Shown here piece after piece: positions 42,243 through 52,213 of a DNA stretch of 64,000 bases. Position numbers and translations under genes: made by a program. The notes under the pieces are model-generated. The model saw only the letters and a list, made by a program, of their open reading frames with translations. It made no database searches and was not told where the DNA came from. Source of the stretch: Ilyomonas sp965199845 (GTDB lineage: Bacteria; Bacteroidota; Bacteroidia; Chitinophagales; Chitinophagaceae); NCBI GenBank assembly GCA_965199845.1, contig CBDATZ010000017.1:104848-168847 (forward strand), given 5' to 3'. The first letter of the stretch is position 1, and each line of letters opens with the position of its first letter.

Positions 42243-43520
42243 ATGAAACCACTCCTTCAGCTGATTGCGTGCCTGTTTCCTCTGGTTCTGTTTGCACAAA
42301 AGCATACTGAAAAAACATCTGTAACTGATACGGGACTTCATTTTCAGCATAATCTTACCTGGTCTGATGTTCAAAGAAAAGCCAAAGCCGAAAACAAATA
42401 TATTTTTATGGATTGCTATACAACCTGGTGCGGTCCGTGTAAGTTTATGAGCAAAACTATTTTTCCGCAAAAAGCGGTCGGCGATGCGATGAACGATAAA
42501 TTTATTGCGGTAAAAATGCAGCTCGATACAGCTGATGCAGACAATGCGGAAGTAAAAAAAATGTATGCAACAGCACATGCCATTGCCCGTAATTACAATG
42601 TAAATGTGTACCCGACGTTTTTGTTTTTCAATCCGAATGGCGATCTGGTTCATCGCGCTGTCGGCTCTTCCGAAGCGGTAAAATTTATCGAAAAAACCGG
42701 CGAAGCTTTACATCCCGAAACGCAGTATTACACACAGTTAGCTAAGTATAAATCGGGTAAAAGAGATTCTGCGTTTTTGCACTCGTTAACCGATCAGGCC
42801 ATGAACGCTTATGATATGGAAAACGCCGGAAAAATTGCCAACGATTATTTAGCTACGCAACCCGATTTGTTTACTCCGCAAAACCTGGCGCTGCTACGCG
42901 ATGTTACACAAAAAAGCAGCGACAAAGGCTTTCAAACCATTTTAAATAACAGTGCCAAAGTAGATTCTGTTTTGGGCAAAGGAACGTCTGACGGTATCAT
43001 ACAAAACATTGTTATCAGCGAAGATTTATACCCGGGAATGAGAAGCCAGAAAGCAAAAACACCAAAAGATTTGGTTGAGCCAAACTGGAGCGATTACGAT
43101 AAAAACTTACAGGCAAAATATCCGGCGCAGGCAGCCTCACTTTCGGCGTATTCCAAAGTGGTTTTTTACATGAGTAAAACCGATTGGGAAAAGTTTGGTC
43201 CGGCAGTCGTAACTTATATGAAATCGTACGGCGATAATGTAAGTGAAGACCAGCTAAACAATTTTGCCTGGTCGGTCTTTCAAAACTGTAATGACGAAGC
43301 TTGTTTGCAAAATGCGCTTGATTGGAGCAAGCGTTCTTTTGAGAAAGAATCAAATCCTACATTTATGGATACCTATGCCAATATTTTATATCGCTTAGGT
43401 AAAAAAGATGAAGCGCTGGAATGGGAACAAAAGGCATTGGGAATGGTTTCCGAAGCTGATAAACCCAGCTATCAGCAAACAATAGATAAAATGAAAGCCG
43501 GCGAAAAAACCTGGAATTGA
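42243..43520 (+). CDS. secreted thioredoxin-fold protein
   Basis: A 425-residue protein starting at ATG 42243 with a signal peptide (residues ~1-18, LIACLFPLVLFAQ). The thioredoxin domain (~35-155) has the active site DCYTTWCGPCKFM and the cis-Pro region NVYPTFLFFNPNG. The C-terminal ~270 residues are helical, with TPR-like ends (KSNPTFMDTYANILYRLGKKDEALEWEQKAL). Such fusions in Bacteroidota act in periplasmic disulfide or cytochrome maturation, but this one's partner is unknown. Divergent from pyrR. Downstream lies a 58-bp repeat copy and a terminator. Confidence 0.82.
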   Translation: MKPLLQLIACLFPLVLFAQKHTEKTSVTDTGLHFQHNLTWSDVQRKAKAENKYIFMDCYTTWCGPCKFMSKTIFPQKAVGDAMNDKFIAVKMQLDTADADNAEVKKMYATAHAIARNYNVNVYPTFLFFNPNGDLVHRAVGSSEAVKFIEKTGEALHPETQYYTQLAKYKSGKRDSAFLHSLTDQAMNAYDMENAGKIANDYLATQPDLFTPQNLALLRDVTQKSSDKGFQTILNNSAKVDSVLGKGTSDGIIQNIVISEDLYPGMRSQKAKTPKDLVEPNWSDYDKNLQAKYPAQAASLSAYSKVVFYMSKTDWEKFGPAVVTYMKSYGDNVSEDQLNNFAWSVFQNCNDEACLQNALDWSKRSFEKESNPTFMDTYANILYRLGKKDEALEWEQKALGMVSEADKPSYQQTIDKMKAGEKTWN

Positions 43521-43559
43521 TGTATCAATACAAAATACAGTTTTATGTTACCATCGCCG

Positions 43560-43617
43560 GTAACTCCGGTTGATCGTCTCTTGCGACGCTCCGTTCAACG
43601 TTCCGAAATCAATTGAA
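43560..43617 (-). repeat. 58-bp interspersed repeat, copy B
   Basis: Reverse complement of the element at 26426-26483 (52 of 58 bases by hand alignment). It lies between the thioredoxin gene and its terminator. Confidence 0.7.
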
Positions 43618-43657
43618 CAATCTATAAATGCTGTATTGTAAGTTAATCAGCATAAAC

Positions 43658-43688
43658 AAAAAGGCAGCATAAAATGGCTGCCTTTTTC
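43658..43688 (+). terminator. terminator upstream of kdsA
   Basis: AAAAAGGCAGC pairs with GCTGCCTTTTT around an ATAAAATG loop, then TCATTC. It most likely ends the thioredoxin-protein transcript. Confidence 0.75.
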
Positions 43689-43741
43689 ATTCGTACAAAA
43701 ACAAAAAACTTTGCCCTAAGTTCGCACTTAAATATCAGGCT

Positions 43742-44596
43742 ATGCTTCCTTCTTATCTTGTTGATTTGTTTGCCACACAATCTTACGATTCCGATAATTT
43801 TTTCCTGATTTCTGGTCCCTGCGTTGTAGAAAGCGAAGAGCTTGTAATGGAAGTCGCAGAAAAAGTATCAGACATCTGCAAGCGTTTGGCAATTCCTTAT
43901 GTGTTCAAAGCCAGTTATCGCAAAGCCAATCGCACCAGCGCCAATTCGTTCACCGGCATCGGCGACGAATCGGCTTTGGCAATTGTACAAAAAGCAGGTA
44001 ATCAATACAAAGTTCCCACAACATCAGACATTCACGCGCACGACGAAGCGGCTGTAGCTGCCAAATACGTTGATATTTTACAGATTCCGGCGTTCTTATG
44101 TCGCCAGACAGATTTGCTGATTGCGGCGGCTGAAACAGGCAAGATTGTAAACGTAAAAAAAGGTCAGTTTGTAAACGGCGAATCCATGAAGTTTGCGGTT
44201 GATAAAATAAAAAAAGCAGGCAACGATAAAATCATTTTAACCGAACGCGGCAACAGCTTTGGCTACCAGGATTTGATTGTTGATTACCGCAACATTCCTA
44301 ATATGCAAAAGCATAATGTTCCGGTTGTGATGGATTGTACACACAGTCTTCAGCAGCCAAACCAGACGAGCGGCGTTACCGGCGGCAACCCGCAAATGAT
44401 TGCAACCATTGCAAAAGCAGCTATCGCAACCGGTGCCAACGGCTTGTTTATCGAAACACATCCTAATCCTGCCTGCGCGTTAAGCGATGGTGCTAATATG
44501 CTGAATCTTTCTTTACTCGAAGGATTATTAGAACAACTGGTAACCTTGAGAAAAACAGTTGTTGAAATATCTGGCCAACAACAACCTGTATTATAA
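43742..44596 (+). CDS. kdsA: 3-deoxy-8-phosphooctulonate (KDO8P) synthase
   Basis: A 284-residue aldolase-fold enzyme that joins PEP and D-arabinose-5-phosphate to make KDO8P for LPS. Family motifs: FLISGPCVVESEEL, VFKASYRKANRTSANSFTG, KKGQFVNGESMKFAVDKI, MDCTHSLQQPNQTSGVTGGN and GLFIETHPNPACALSDGAN. The NRTSANSF form (Asn near the substrate site) suits the metal-independent or mixed subclass. It starts at ATG 43742, shortly after a terminator. Length is normal. Confidence 0.95.
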   Translation: MLPSYLVDLFATQSYDSDNFFLISGPCVVESEELVMEVAEKVSDICKRLAIPYVFKASYRKANRTSANSFTGIGDESALAIVQKAGNQYKVPTTSDIHAHDEAAVAAKYVDILQIPAFLCRQTDLLIAAAETGKIVNVKKGQFVNGESMKFAVDKIKKAGNDKIILTERGNSFGYQDLIVDYRNIPNMQKHNVPVVMDCTHSLQQPNQTSGVTGGNPQMIATIAKAAIATGANGLFIETHPNPACALSDGANMLNLSLLEGLLEQLVTLRKTVVEISGQQQPVL

Positions 44597-44601
44597 AAAA
44601 A

Positions 44602-44623
44602 CGCCGGTAAAGACATACCGGCG
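44602..44623 (+). terminator. weak hairpin after kdsA
   Basis: CGCCGGT and ACCGGCG form a 7-bp stem 5 bases past the kdsA stop. No T run follows, so intrinsic termination is doubtful. Confidence 0.3.
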
Positions 44624-44828
44624 GAGATCAAAAGCAGCCAAATCAATAGATGGCTACATCATTAAAAAGTTATTTTACATAACAGTACATTGCTTTGCTA
44701 TATAGATACGAGATTGAATTCGTAACCGTTGTATTATCATTATAACTTATTTATTGCCTTACTTTTTTTTAATTGAAAAATGAGTGGCTCAAAATAAGCA
44801 TCGCTTATCTTCGTTGTTATTCTTCTGT

Positions 44829-45935
44829 ATGAGAAACCAATGGCTGCTGCTTGCTTTGCTTTGTGTTTGCGTGCTGCATGGTAATGCCCAGTTTCGTGTA
44901 TATTCCAATGAATTTTTAAATATCGGCGCCGGCGCGCGTGGTTTGGGAATGGGAAGCACTTCAGTTGCTTCAACGTCAGATGCCAATGCCGGTTATTGGA
45001 ATCCTGCCGGTTTAACCAACGTAATAGATCATCCTTCTGTTTCAGCAATGCACGCTGAATATTTTTCAGGTATTGGTAAGTACGATTTTATTTCGGCAGC
45101 GTTTCCTATCAGTGGCGAAAAGCCGCGCACGCTGGGCATTTCAGCACTTCGCTTTGGTGTAGATGATATACCCAATACATTATATCTTGTGCAACCCGAT
45201 GGTAGTTTAAACTATAATAACATTACTACGTTTTCTTCTGCCGATTATGCTTTTCTTTTATCTTATGCGCAATCAATTATTAACGAGCCGGACAGGAAGC
45301 TAAGCATTGGCGGCAATGCAAAAATCATTTACCGCAAAGTCGGAAGTTTTGCCAATGCAATTGGTTTTGGTTTTGATGCCGGCGTTATGTATCAATCCGG
45401 CAAATGGCGTTTGGGCGCGGCTGCGCGCGATATTACTACCACATTTAACGCGTGGAAATTTAGTTTTACCGATGCAGAAAAACAGGTTTTATATCTTACC
45501 GATAATGATATCCCGGTAAAATCAACCGAGCTAACAGCACCACGATTGATTTTAGGCGGCGCGTATGAGTTTGAATTCAGTGAGAAATTTCATTTGCTGG
45601 CCGAAGCAAACTTTGATATGACGTTTGACGGCAAACGCAATACGGTTATCAGCGCAAGTCCTGTTAGCATTGACCCGAAAGCCGGGCTGGAAGCCAATAT
45701 TAATAATGTGGTTTTTGTAAGAGCCGGCATTTCAAACTTTCAACAGGCTTTGAAAGATGGCGATACATTAAATCAAAAAAAAGTCTGGATTTATCAGCCG
45801 AGCGTAGGCGCCGGTTTTCACGTAGGAAATGTAACGATAGATTATGCATTTACAAACCTGGCAAACCAAAGCAACCCTTTGTACACGCATGTATTTTCGT
45901 TGAAAGTTGACTTGGTGAAAAAGGAAAATCAATAG
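44829..45935 (+). CDS. PorV2-like outer-membrane beta-barrel protein (type IX secretion-associated)
   Basis: A 368-residue protein starting at ATG 44829 with a signal peptide ending CVLHGNAQ; an upstream ATG adds 15 residues. It has a PorV/PorQ-type outer-membrane barrel pattern: ARGLGMGSTSVASTSDANAG followed by YWNPAGLTNV, then long amphipathic strands (KIIYRKVGSFANAIGFGFDAG, LILGGAYEFEFSEKFHL), ending in a beta signal (YTHVFSLKVDLVKK). PorV binds the C-terminal signals of T9SS cargo; this copy sits next to a PorU2-like peptidase and is presumably its partner. A purine-rich word array follows its stop. Confidence 0.82.
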   Translation: MRNQWLLLALLCVCVLHGNAQFRVYSNEFLNIGAGARGLGMGSTSVASTSDANAGYWNPAGLTNVIDHPSVSAMHAEYFSGIGKYDFISAAFPISGEKPRTLGISALRFGVDDIPNTLYLVQPDGSLNYNNITTFSSADYAFLLSYAQSIINEPDRKLSIGGNAKIIYRKVGSFANAIGFGFDAGVMYQSGKWRLGAAARDITTTFNAWKFSFTDAEKQVLYLTDNDIPVKSTELTAPRLILGGAYEFEFSEKFHLLAEANFDMTFDGKRNTVISASPVSIDPKAGLEANINNVVFVRAGISNFQQALKDGDTLNQKKVWIYQPSVGAGFHVGNVTIDYAFTNLANQSNPLYTHVFSLKVDLVKKENQ

Positions 45936-45940
45936 TTAGA

Positions 45941-46040
45941 AGAAGAAACAAGAATCAAGATTTAAGGTACAAGAATCAAGAGACAAGGTACAAGAATCAA
46001 GAATCAAGAGACAAGGTACAAGAATCAAGAGATAAGGAAC
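45941..46040. repeat. third ACAAGAATCAAGAGACAAGG array, solo copy
   Basis: Six or so copies of AAGAATCAAGAGACAAGG-type words between the PorV2-like and PorU2-like genes, without an S23 gene. Same word and orientation as the left array at 40908. Confidence 0.8.
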
Positions 46041-46163
46041 ATCTTAAACTGAAGCTGAATTGAAATAAAAAGACAACAAACAGCCCGGAACAAAAAGGCG
46101 TTTGTTAAGAATATGGAATATCAATGTTATTGATTGGATTGCCCTGAAGCAAAACAAATTGTA

Positions 46164-49100
46164 ATGAAAAAACTTTTACTGCTTTTATCTTGTTTGTATT
46201 GTATGTCTGCCTTGTTTGCGCAGTACAATAACGAATGGATAGACTACTCGAAAACCTACTATAAATGTAAAGTTGGACAAACTGGTTTGTGCCGCATCAG
46301 TGCTGAAACATTAACCGGTTTAGGTCTTGGCAATATACCTGCCGAACAGTTCCGGTTATGGCGTAATGGAAAGCAGGTTCCCGTGTACACCAGCGCTATT
46401 TTGGGCGTGTTGCCGGCGGGTGGTTATATTGAATTTTGGGGCGAAATGAATGATGGTTCTTTGGATGATAAACTATATAGAAATGCGGCAAATCATCTGA
46501 ATACAACATATAGTTTTTGTACCGATACATCAGCCTATTTTCTTACGGTAAACAATGATGGAAGCAATCTTCGTTATGTAAATGAAACGAATGATGTTCA
46601 GAATAATACATTGCCTGCCGAGCCTTACTTTTTATACACGTACAAAGCCGATTTCAGGCAAAAAATAAATCGCGGAAAAGGTTTGTATTATGGCGAAACT
46701 ATTTACTCTTCTTCGTATGATATAGGTGAATTCTGGAGTTCATTTGATATACAGGATGATAGTTCGCAAACAGTAAATATGACCAACCTGAATGCAGCAA
46801 GTTCCGGTCCCGCGGCTGTGTTTGATGTGACGGCTGCCGGTAATGCATCAGGCGGTAATAACCGGAGATTGAAAGTTGCGGTTAATAACATTTCTTATAT
46901 TGATCAATCGCTGCCGGGTTACAGTGCAGGTTCATTTTCGGCTTCCGGTATTCCGTTGTCAGCTTTTAGTTCCAATTCAGCAAAAATTACCATCGCCAAT
47001 CAAAATTCCGATCATAACCAATTTGATTACCTCGTTGCTGGCATGGTGCATCTTACCTATCCGCATTCATTTAATATGGGCGGCGCCAAATCATTCGCGT
47101 TTACTTTACCCGCTTCGGCGAATGGTAATTATATTGAAATCAGGAATTTCAACAGCAACGCAACACCCATTTTGTACGACATCACCAATAACAAAAGATA
47201 CTCAGCCAATACAACAACCGCCGGTGTTCTGAAGTTTAAACTTACGGCAAGCAACATAGATCGTTCGCTGGTTTTGGTAAGCACCGACGCCGCAAACATT
47301 ACGCAACTTTCTTTCTTCACAAAAAAGACATTTACCAATTACAGCGATGCTGGAAACCAGGGAAACTATCTCATTATATCGAACGCTATTTTACTGTCGG
47401 GCGATAACCAAGTAGAGCAATACAGGCAATACCGTTCCAGCACGGTTGGTGGTGGCTATCTTGCCAAAATTTATGATGCGGATGATTTGATTGACCAGTT
47501 TGCATTTGGCGTGAAAAAGCATCCGCTGGGCGTGAAGAATTTTTTGCGTTATTCCAATACAACTTTTAGTTTGAAGCCAAAATTTATTTTCATTATCGGC
47601 CGAGGAACTGCTTATGATAGTTATCGTTATAATGAATCATCACTATTTGCCGACAGGCTGAACCTCGTGCCTACATTCGGCTGGCCCGCGTCTGATGTTG
47701 TGTTAGCTTCCAATACATTTGATCCTGTGCCGGTTGCTCCTGTGGGGCGTTTGTCTGTGGTAAAAAGCAGTGAGATAAAAGATTATTTAACCAAAGTAAA
47801 AGAATACGAACAACAGCAAAGCAACACAACACAAACCATAGATAACAAAGCCTGGATGAAGACCGTTGTGAATGTAACCGGAGCCAATACAACTTATGAA
47901 GACCAGCAGCTCAGCGGATACCTGAACATCTACGGTAATATTTTGCGAGATACTTTATTTGGTGGTGTCATTAATAATTTCAACAGAACGGTTTCCGGCG
48001 ACCCGACGCCTGTTACGGATGCCCGGTTGTCTCAGTTGTTTGCCAGCGGTATCAGCATCATCAATTACTTCGGGCATTCATCTTCCACTACATTAAATTA
48101 TAACCTGAACGATCCGCAGAGCTATAACAACCAGGGAAAATATCCTTTTTTTGTAGCCAGCGGTTGCGATGCGGGCGATTTTTATGGATATGATACCACA
48201 CGTTTTTCTGTGTTAAGTTCTATTGCAGAAAAATATGTATTGGCGCCGGAGCGCGGCTCTATTGCTTTACTTGGCAGCACCAATTTTGGTGTGGGCGACT
48301 GGCTGAATTATTACAATACCGGCTTTTACAATACGTTAGCTAAAACCGGTTATAATAAAGATGTTTCAGTAAGTATGGCTGGCGGCAACAATTACTTGTT
48401 ATCACAAAGAACATTTAATGATTTTGATTCAACCACTAAAATTCTTCATGCAGAACAAATGGTTTTGCATGGCGATCCGGCTATTAAAATCAATGCGTTT
48501 GCCAAGCCCGATTTTGTTATAGAAGAACCGCAGGTTGTTATCAATCCAACCTTCGTTTCTGTAGCCAATAATTCATTTACCGTAAAAACGTATTTCTATA
48601 ATATTGGTAAAGCCACCGGCGATTCGGTTTCTGTTACCATTCAGCGACAATATCCCGATGGCACAACAGAAACAGTGGTATCAAAAGAGATTCGTGCCGT
48701 TCGTTATGAAGATTCTGTTTCGATAGATTTACCCATTGTAGCTTCGCGCGATAAAGGTCAGAACAAGATTATTGTAACGATTGATAACCTGAATCAATAC
48801 GATGAATTAAGCGAAACCAACAATACGGCTACCAAAACATTTTTGATATATGAAGATGCAATAACGCCGGTTTATCCTTACAATTATTCGATTGTAAATA
48901 AAACCAATATTACGTTAGCTGCTTCTACCGCCGACCCTACTTTGGCATCACGGCAATATGTGATGGAAATTGATACAACCGCTTTGTTCAATTCAACTTT
49001 TAAAGTATCTAAAACCGTTACTTCGTTAGGTGGTTTGGTAGAGTTTGAACCCGGTGTTTCTTTTACCGACAGCACCGTGTATTACTGGCGTGTGGCGCCT

Positions 49101-51275
49101 GTGCCGGCTGCCAATGATGTATATAGATGGAACGCTGCCAGCTTTGTTTATTTATCCAACTCTTCTTTTGGTTACAATCAATCGCAGTTTTATCAGCATT
49201 TATCTTCCGCAACAGACAGAATTTACCTGGATAGTGCAAGTCGTTTGTGGACTTTCATTGACAGGCAATCAACCATACAACTTACCAATTCGGTATACGG
49301 AATCAGCGGCACATTAGATGGCGATTTTGAAGTGCGTGTAAACGGAAACATCATTACACAAAGCGCTTGTCTGGGACATTCTGTTATTTATAATGTTTTC
49401 GATCCGGTTACTTTAAAACCTTTATACAACCAGGCAATTCCTTCTACGGTTGATGCCGGTGGCAATCATGGCAGTTTTATGGGAAGCGCCCAAACCTGCG
49501 GTCACTTAGGTAATGAATATAATTTTGAATACAGTTATTTAGATACTGCCAGCCGCCGTAAAATGCGTGACTTTATGGATTGGATAAAGACCGGCTATAT
49601 TGTTACCGCACGCATTATTTTGAATGATATAGATGGCAAATACGATTCAAATCCTTTTGCGGCAGATTACAAAAAAGACCAGCAGTTTTATGGTGTTGGA
49701 AATAGCTGGTACGACAGACTCGTTTCTTCCGGCTTTACGCATATTGATTCCTTCTCTTATCCACGAATCTGGGTTTTTATTTACAAGAAAAATACACCTT
49801 CTTTTGAAGCCACACAACAGTTCAGTACAGGCTTAAGCGACAGGATTGTTGCGTTGCGCGATGTAGCTTCGGCAGACAGCTTAGGCTTTATTACATCGCC
49901 GGTTTTTGGCCCGGCAAAAGCCTGGAAATCTGTAAAATGGAGAGGAAAAACAAGCGATAATTCTGCGGGTGATAAAACAACGGTTGATGTAATCGGAGTT
50001 ACTGCAAACGGGCAAAAACAAGTGTTGTATACATTGTCTTCTTCGCAGCAGGATTTTGACATCAGCAGCATAAGTGTGAGTCAATATCCATCTGTACAAT
50101 TGCAAATGCGCACGGCAGACAGCATTCATTTCACACCTTATCAATTGCAATACTGGCGCGTATTGTACGATCCCGTTCCTGAAGGCGGATTGTCTGCTAA
50201 CATTGCTTATACTTATAAAGATTCTTTGTCTGTTGGTGAAGTATTGACTGGAAAAATCGGGTTTAAAAACGTAAGCGATGTTGCTTTTTCTGATAGTATA
50301 AAAGTAAACGCAATTGTTTACAACAAAAGCAATGTGCCAACTGTAATTCCTGTGAATCCGAATCCATTAAAGAAGCTCGCGCCCGGAGATACAACCTCTA
50401 TTAATTTCACGATTGATTCAAAACAATACAGCGGCACCAATACGTTTTATCTTGATGTAAATCCGGATGGCGCGCAACCGGAGCAAACGCATATCAACAA
50501 CTTTATGTATAAAGCCTTAACTGTAAGCACCGATGTTTACAATCCATTGCTCGATGTAACGTTTGATGGCGTTCACATTTTGAACAATGATATTGTTTCG
50601 GCAAAACCATACATTACCGTAAAACTCACCGATGAATCAAAGTATTTGTTGCTGAACGATACGTCGCTGGTTAACGTGCAGCTTCAATATCCTGACGGTA
50701 CGTTGAAGAAATATAATTTCAACAGCGATACTTTGCGGTTTACACCGGCAACTTCCGGCGCTAACAATGCGGCTACTGTTGAATTTTTACCTTTCCTGAC
50801 AACAGATGGTCAATACAAATTAATTGTAAGCGGAAAAGACAGGAACGGCAATACAGCCGGTAACGTGCAATACAGCGTTTCGTTCCAGGTTATCAATAAA
50901 CCCATGATTTCGGATATGTTCAATTATCCAAATCCGTTTACTACATCAACAGCGTTTGTATTTACCGTTACCGGAAGCCAGGTGCCGCAAAATATTCGTA
51001 TCCAGGTATTGACAATTACCGGAAAAATTGTAAAAGAAATTACCAAAGAAGAGTTGGGTGATATTCATATCGGGCGAAACATAACCGAGTACAAATGGGA
51101 TGGAACCGATCAATACGGGCAGAAGCTTGCAAACGGCGTGTATTTGTATCGTGTGCTTACCAACCTCGATGGAAAATCGCTTGATAAATTTACCATTACC
51201 GATTCCGATGGCAACACCGTAAATACATCGCAGTATTTCAATAAAGGTTATGGCAAAATGTATTTGATGAGATAG
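46164..51275 (+). CDS. PorU2-like C25-family cysteine peptidase, putative T9SS sortase
   Basis: A 1703-residue secreted protein starting at ATG 46164 with a signal peptide (MKKLLLLLSCLYCMSALFAQ). The central domain resembles the C25 (gingipain/PorU) peptidase, with the His in INYFGHSSSTTLNYN (about residue 638) and the Cys in FFVASGCDAGDFYG (about 668). Downstream are CARDB-like beta domains (PDFVIEEPQVVINP, FVSVANNSFTVKTYFYNIGK) and a C-terminal FlgD/CTD-like domain (YPNPFTTSTAF, YKWDGTDQYGQKLANGVYLYRV). PorU in T9SS removes cargo signals and attaches LPS. Adjacent PorV2-like gene supports PorU2. Substrate not known. Confidence 0.82.
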   Translation: MKKLLLLLSCLYCMSALFAQYNNEWIDYSKTYYKCKVGQTGLCRISAETLTGLGLGNIPAEQFRLWRNGKQVPVYTSAILGVLPAGGYIEFWGEMNDGSLDDKLYRNAANHLNTTYSFCTDTSAYFLTVNNDGSNLRYVNETNDVQNNTLPAEPYFLYTYKADFRQKINRGKGLYYGETIYSSSYDIGEFWSSFDIQDDSSQTVNMTNLNAASSGPAAVFDVTAAGNASGGNNRRLKVAVNNISYIDQSLPGYSAGSFSASGIPLSAFSSNSAKITIANQNSDHNQFDYLVAGMVHLTYPHSFNMGGAKSFAFTLPASANGNYIEIRNFNSNATPILYDITNNKRYSANTTTAGVLKFKLTASNIDRSLVLVSTDAANITQLSFFTKKTFTNYSDAGNQGNYLIISNAILLSGDNQVEQYRQYRSSTVGGGYLAKIYDADDLIDQFAFGVKKHPLGVKNFLRYSNTTFSLKPKFIFIIGRGTAYDSYRYNESSLFADRLNLVPTFGWPASDVVLASNTFDPVPVAPVGRLSVVKSSEIKDYLTKVKEYEQQQSNTTQTIDNKAWMKTVVNVTGANTTYEDQQLSGYLNIYGNILRDTLFGGVINNFNRTVSGDPTPVTDARLSQLFASGISIINYFGHSSSTTLNYNLNDPQSYNNQGKYPFFVASGCDAGDFYGYDTTRFSVLSSIAEKYVLAPERGSIALLGSTNFGVGDWLNYYNTGFYNTLAKTGYNKDVSVSMAGGNNYLLSQRTFNDFDSTTKILHAEQMVLHGDPAIKINAFAKPDFVIEEPQVVINPTFVSVANNSFTVKTYFYNIGKATGDSVSVTIQRQYPDGTTETVVSKEIRAVRYEDSVSIDLPIVASRDKGQNKIIVTIDNLNQYDELSETNNTATKTFLIYEDAITPVYPYNYSIVNKTNITLAASTADPTLASRQYVMEIDTTALFNSTFKVSKTVTSLGGLVEFEPGVSFTDSTVYYWRVAPVPAANDVYRWNAASFVYLSNSSFGYNQSQFYQHLSSATDRIYLDSASRLWTFIDRQSTIQLTNSVYGISGTLDGDFEVRVNGNIITQSACLGHSVIYNVFDPVTLKPLYNQAIPSTVDAGGNHGSFMGSAQTCGHLGNEYNFEYSYLDTASRRKMRDFMDWIKTGYIVTARIILNDIDGKYDSNPFAADYKKDQQFYGVGNSWYDRLVSSGFTHIDSFSYPRIWVFIYKKNTPSFEATQQFSTGLSDRIVALRDVASADSLGFITSPVFGPAKAWKSVKWRGKTSDNSAGDKTTVDVIGVTANGQKQVLYTLSSSQQDFDISSISVSQYPSVQLQMRTADSIHFTPYQLQYWRVLYDPVPEGGLSANIAYTYKDSLSVGEVLTGKIGFKNVSDVAFSDSIKVNAIVYNKSNVPTVIPVNPNPLKKLAPGDTTSINFTIDSKQYSGTNTFYLDVNPDGAQPEQTHINNFMYKALTVSTDVYNPLLDVTFDGVHILNNDIVSAKPYITVKLTDESKYLLLNDTSLVNVQLQYPDGTLKKYNFNSDTLRFTPATSGANNAATVEFLPFLTTDGQYKLIVSGKDRNGNTAGNVQYSVSFQVINKPMISDMFNYPNPFTTSTAFVFTVTGSQVPQNIRIQVLTITGKIVKEITKEELGDIHIGRNITEYKWDGTDQYGQKLANGVYLYRVLTNLDGKSLDKFTITDSDGNTVNTSQYFNKGYGKMYLMR

Positions 51276-51378
51276 ACGGAGATTTGGGTAGATTTTCCGG
51301 ATTAAAAGATTCAAAAGATTTTGAGGTAGATAAAATTTATTCAAATCCATACATCTTCCAAATCTACCCAAATCTCCG

Positions 51379-51864
51379 TTACAGATACTTTTCCATCATC
51401 AACACCATGTCTTCATTTTCCTGAATAACGGCGTGGTCTATCGGGCTTTTGCCACGCACATCACGGGCATGAATATCGGCGCCTTTTTGTAACAGCATTT
51501 CAGCAATTGCCAGTTGCCCGAATGTAGCTGCAAATGTGAGTGCTGTTGCACCTTGGAAATTGCGTTGATTGATATCAGCACCGGCAGCTAATAATTTCTC
51601 CGCTAAATCTTTATAACCTTTAAAGCAAACGCCCATCAGCGCTGTATTTCCCGATGCGTCCTGCGCACTTACATCAGCGCCTTTTTCTAACAGAAATTCG
51701 GAAATGGATAAGTGATTGTTATAGACAGAAATAATTAAAGGCGTAAAACCTTTTACGTCTTGTGTGTTGATGATACCAGGATTGCTATTATACATATTTT
51801 CTGCTTCGGCAACATTTCCTTGCCGGCAGACTTCAAAAAAAAGAGATTGGTCTGAGAGATTCAT
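51379..51864 (-). CDS. ankyrin-repeat protein
   Basis: A 161-residue protein made of about four ankyrin repeats (DVKGFTPLIISVYNNHLSISEFLLEKGADV, then SGNTALMGVCFKGYKDLAEKLLAAGADI, FQGATALTFAATFGQLAIAE, KSPIDHAVIQENEDMVLMM). A protein-binding scaffold in the cytoplasm; no other domain. It converges with the PorU2-like gene across 103 bases, with similar words AAATCTACCCAAATCTCCG on both strands near 51270 and 51360. Confidence 0.85.
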   Translation of the reverse strand: MNLSDQSLFFEVCRQGNVAEAENMYNSNPGIINTQDVKGFTPLIISVYNNHLSISEFLLEKGADVSAQDASGNTALMGVCFKGYKDLAEKLLAAGADINQRNFQGATALTFAATFGQLAIAEMLLQKGADIHARDVRGKSPIDHAVIQENEDMVLMMEKYL

Positions 51865-52213
51865 CGTTAATTCTTATTTACTGCAAGTCGTTCTTTTTTT
51901 AAAACAGGCTTTCCCTTTTTGATACTGAAAAAGGTAAGCTTGTTATTATAAGTTATTCATTATCAGTATGTTTTCTTTTGGCATTTGGCTTGGCTAATAG
52001 ATGTATCCTTTTTCATGTGATTCTTTTTTGTTTTATAATAAGAACCGCAACCACAATTATTACTGCTTCATTTTTTAAGCCTGACTTTTTTAAGCCGGGC
52101 TTTTTATTGTTAATTGGTAATGGTCAATTGAAAATGGAATAGGTAATATTAAGCTTCATCAATTAATAGTTAGAATATATACTCAATACTAACAATTGAC
52201 CATTGATCAAAAT
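51865..52213. other. intergenic region between ankyrin gene and lon
   Basis: 349 AT-rich bases without a gene. Around 52075-52100 AAGCC/GGGCTT words pair as a hairpin followed by TTTTTATT on the + strand. Near 52113-52203 words like TGGTAATGGTCAATTG recur inverted as CAATTGACCATTG, another short word family. Confidence 0.45.

Noticed and set aside
44602..44623. Hairpin after kdsA as a strong terminator
   Set aside because: Stem is present but no T tract; kept only as low-confidence.
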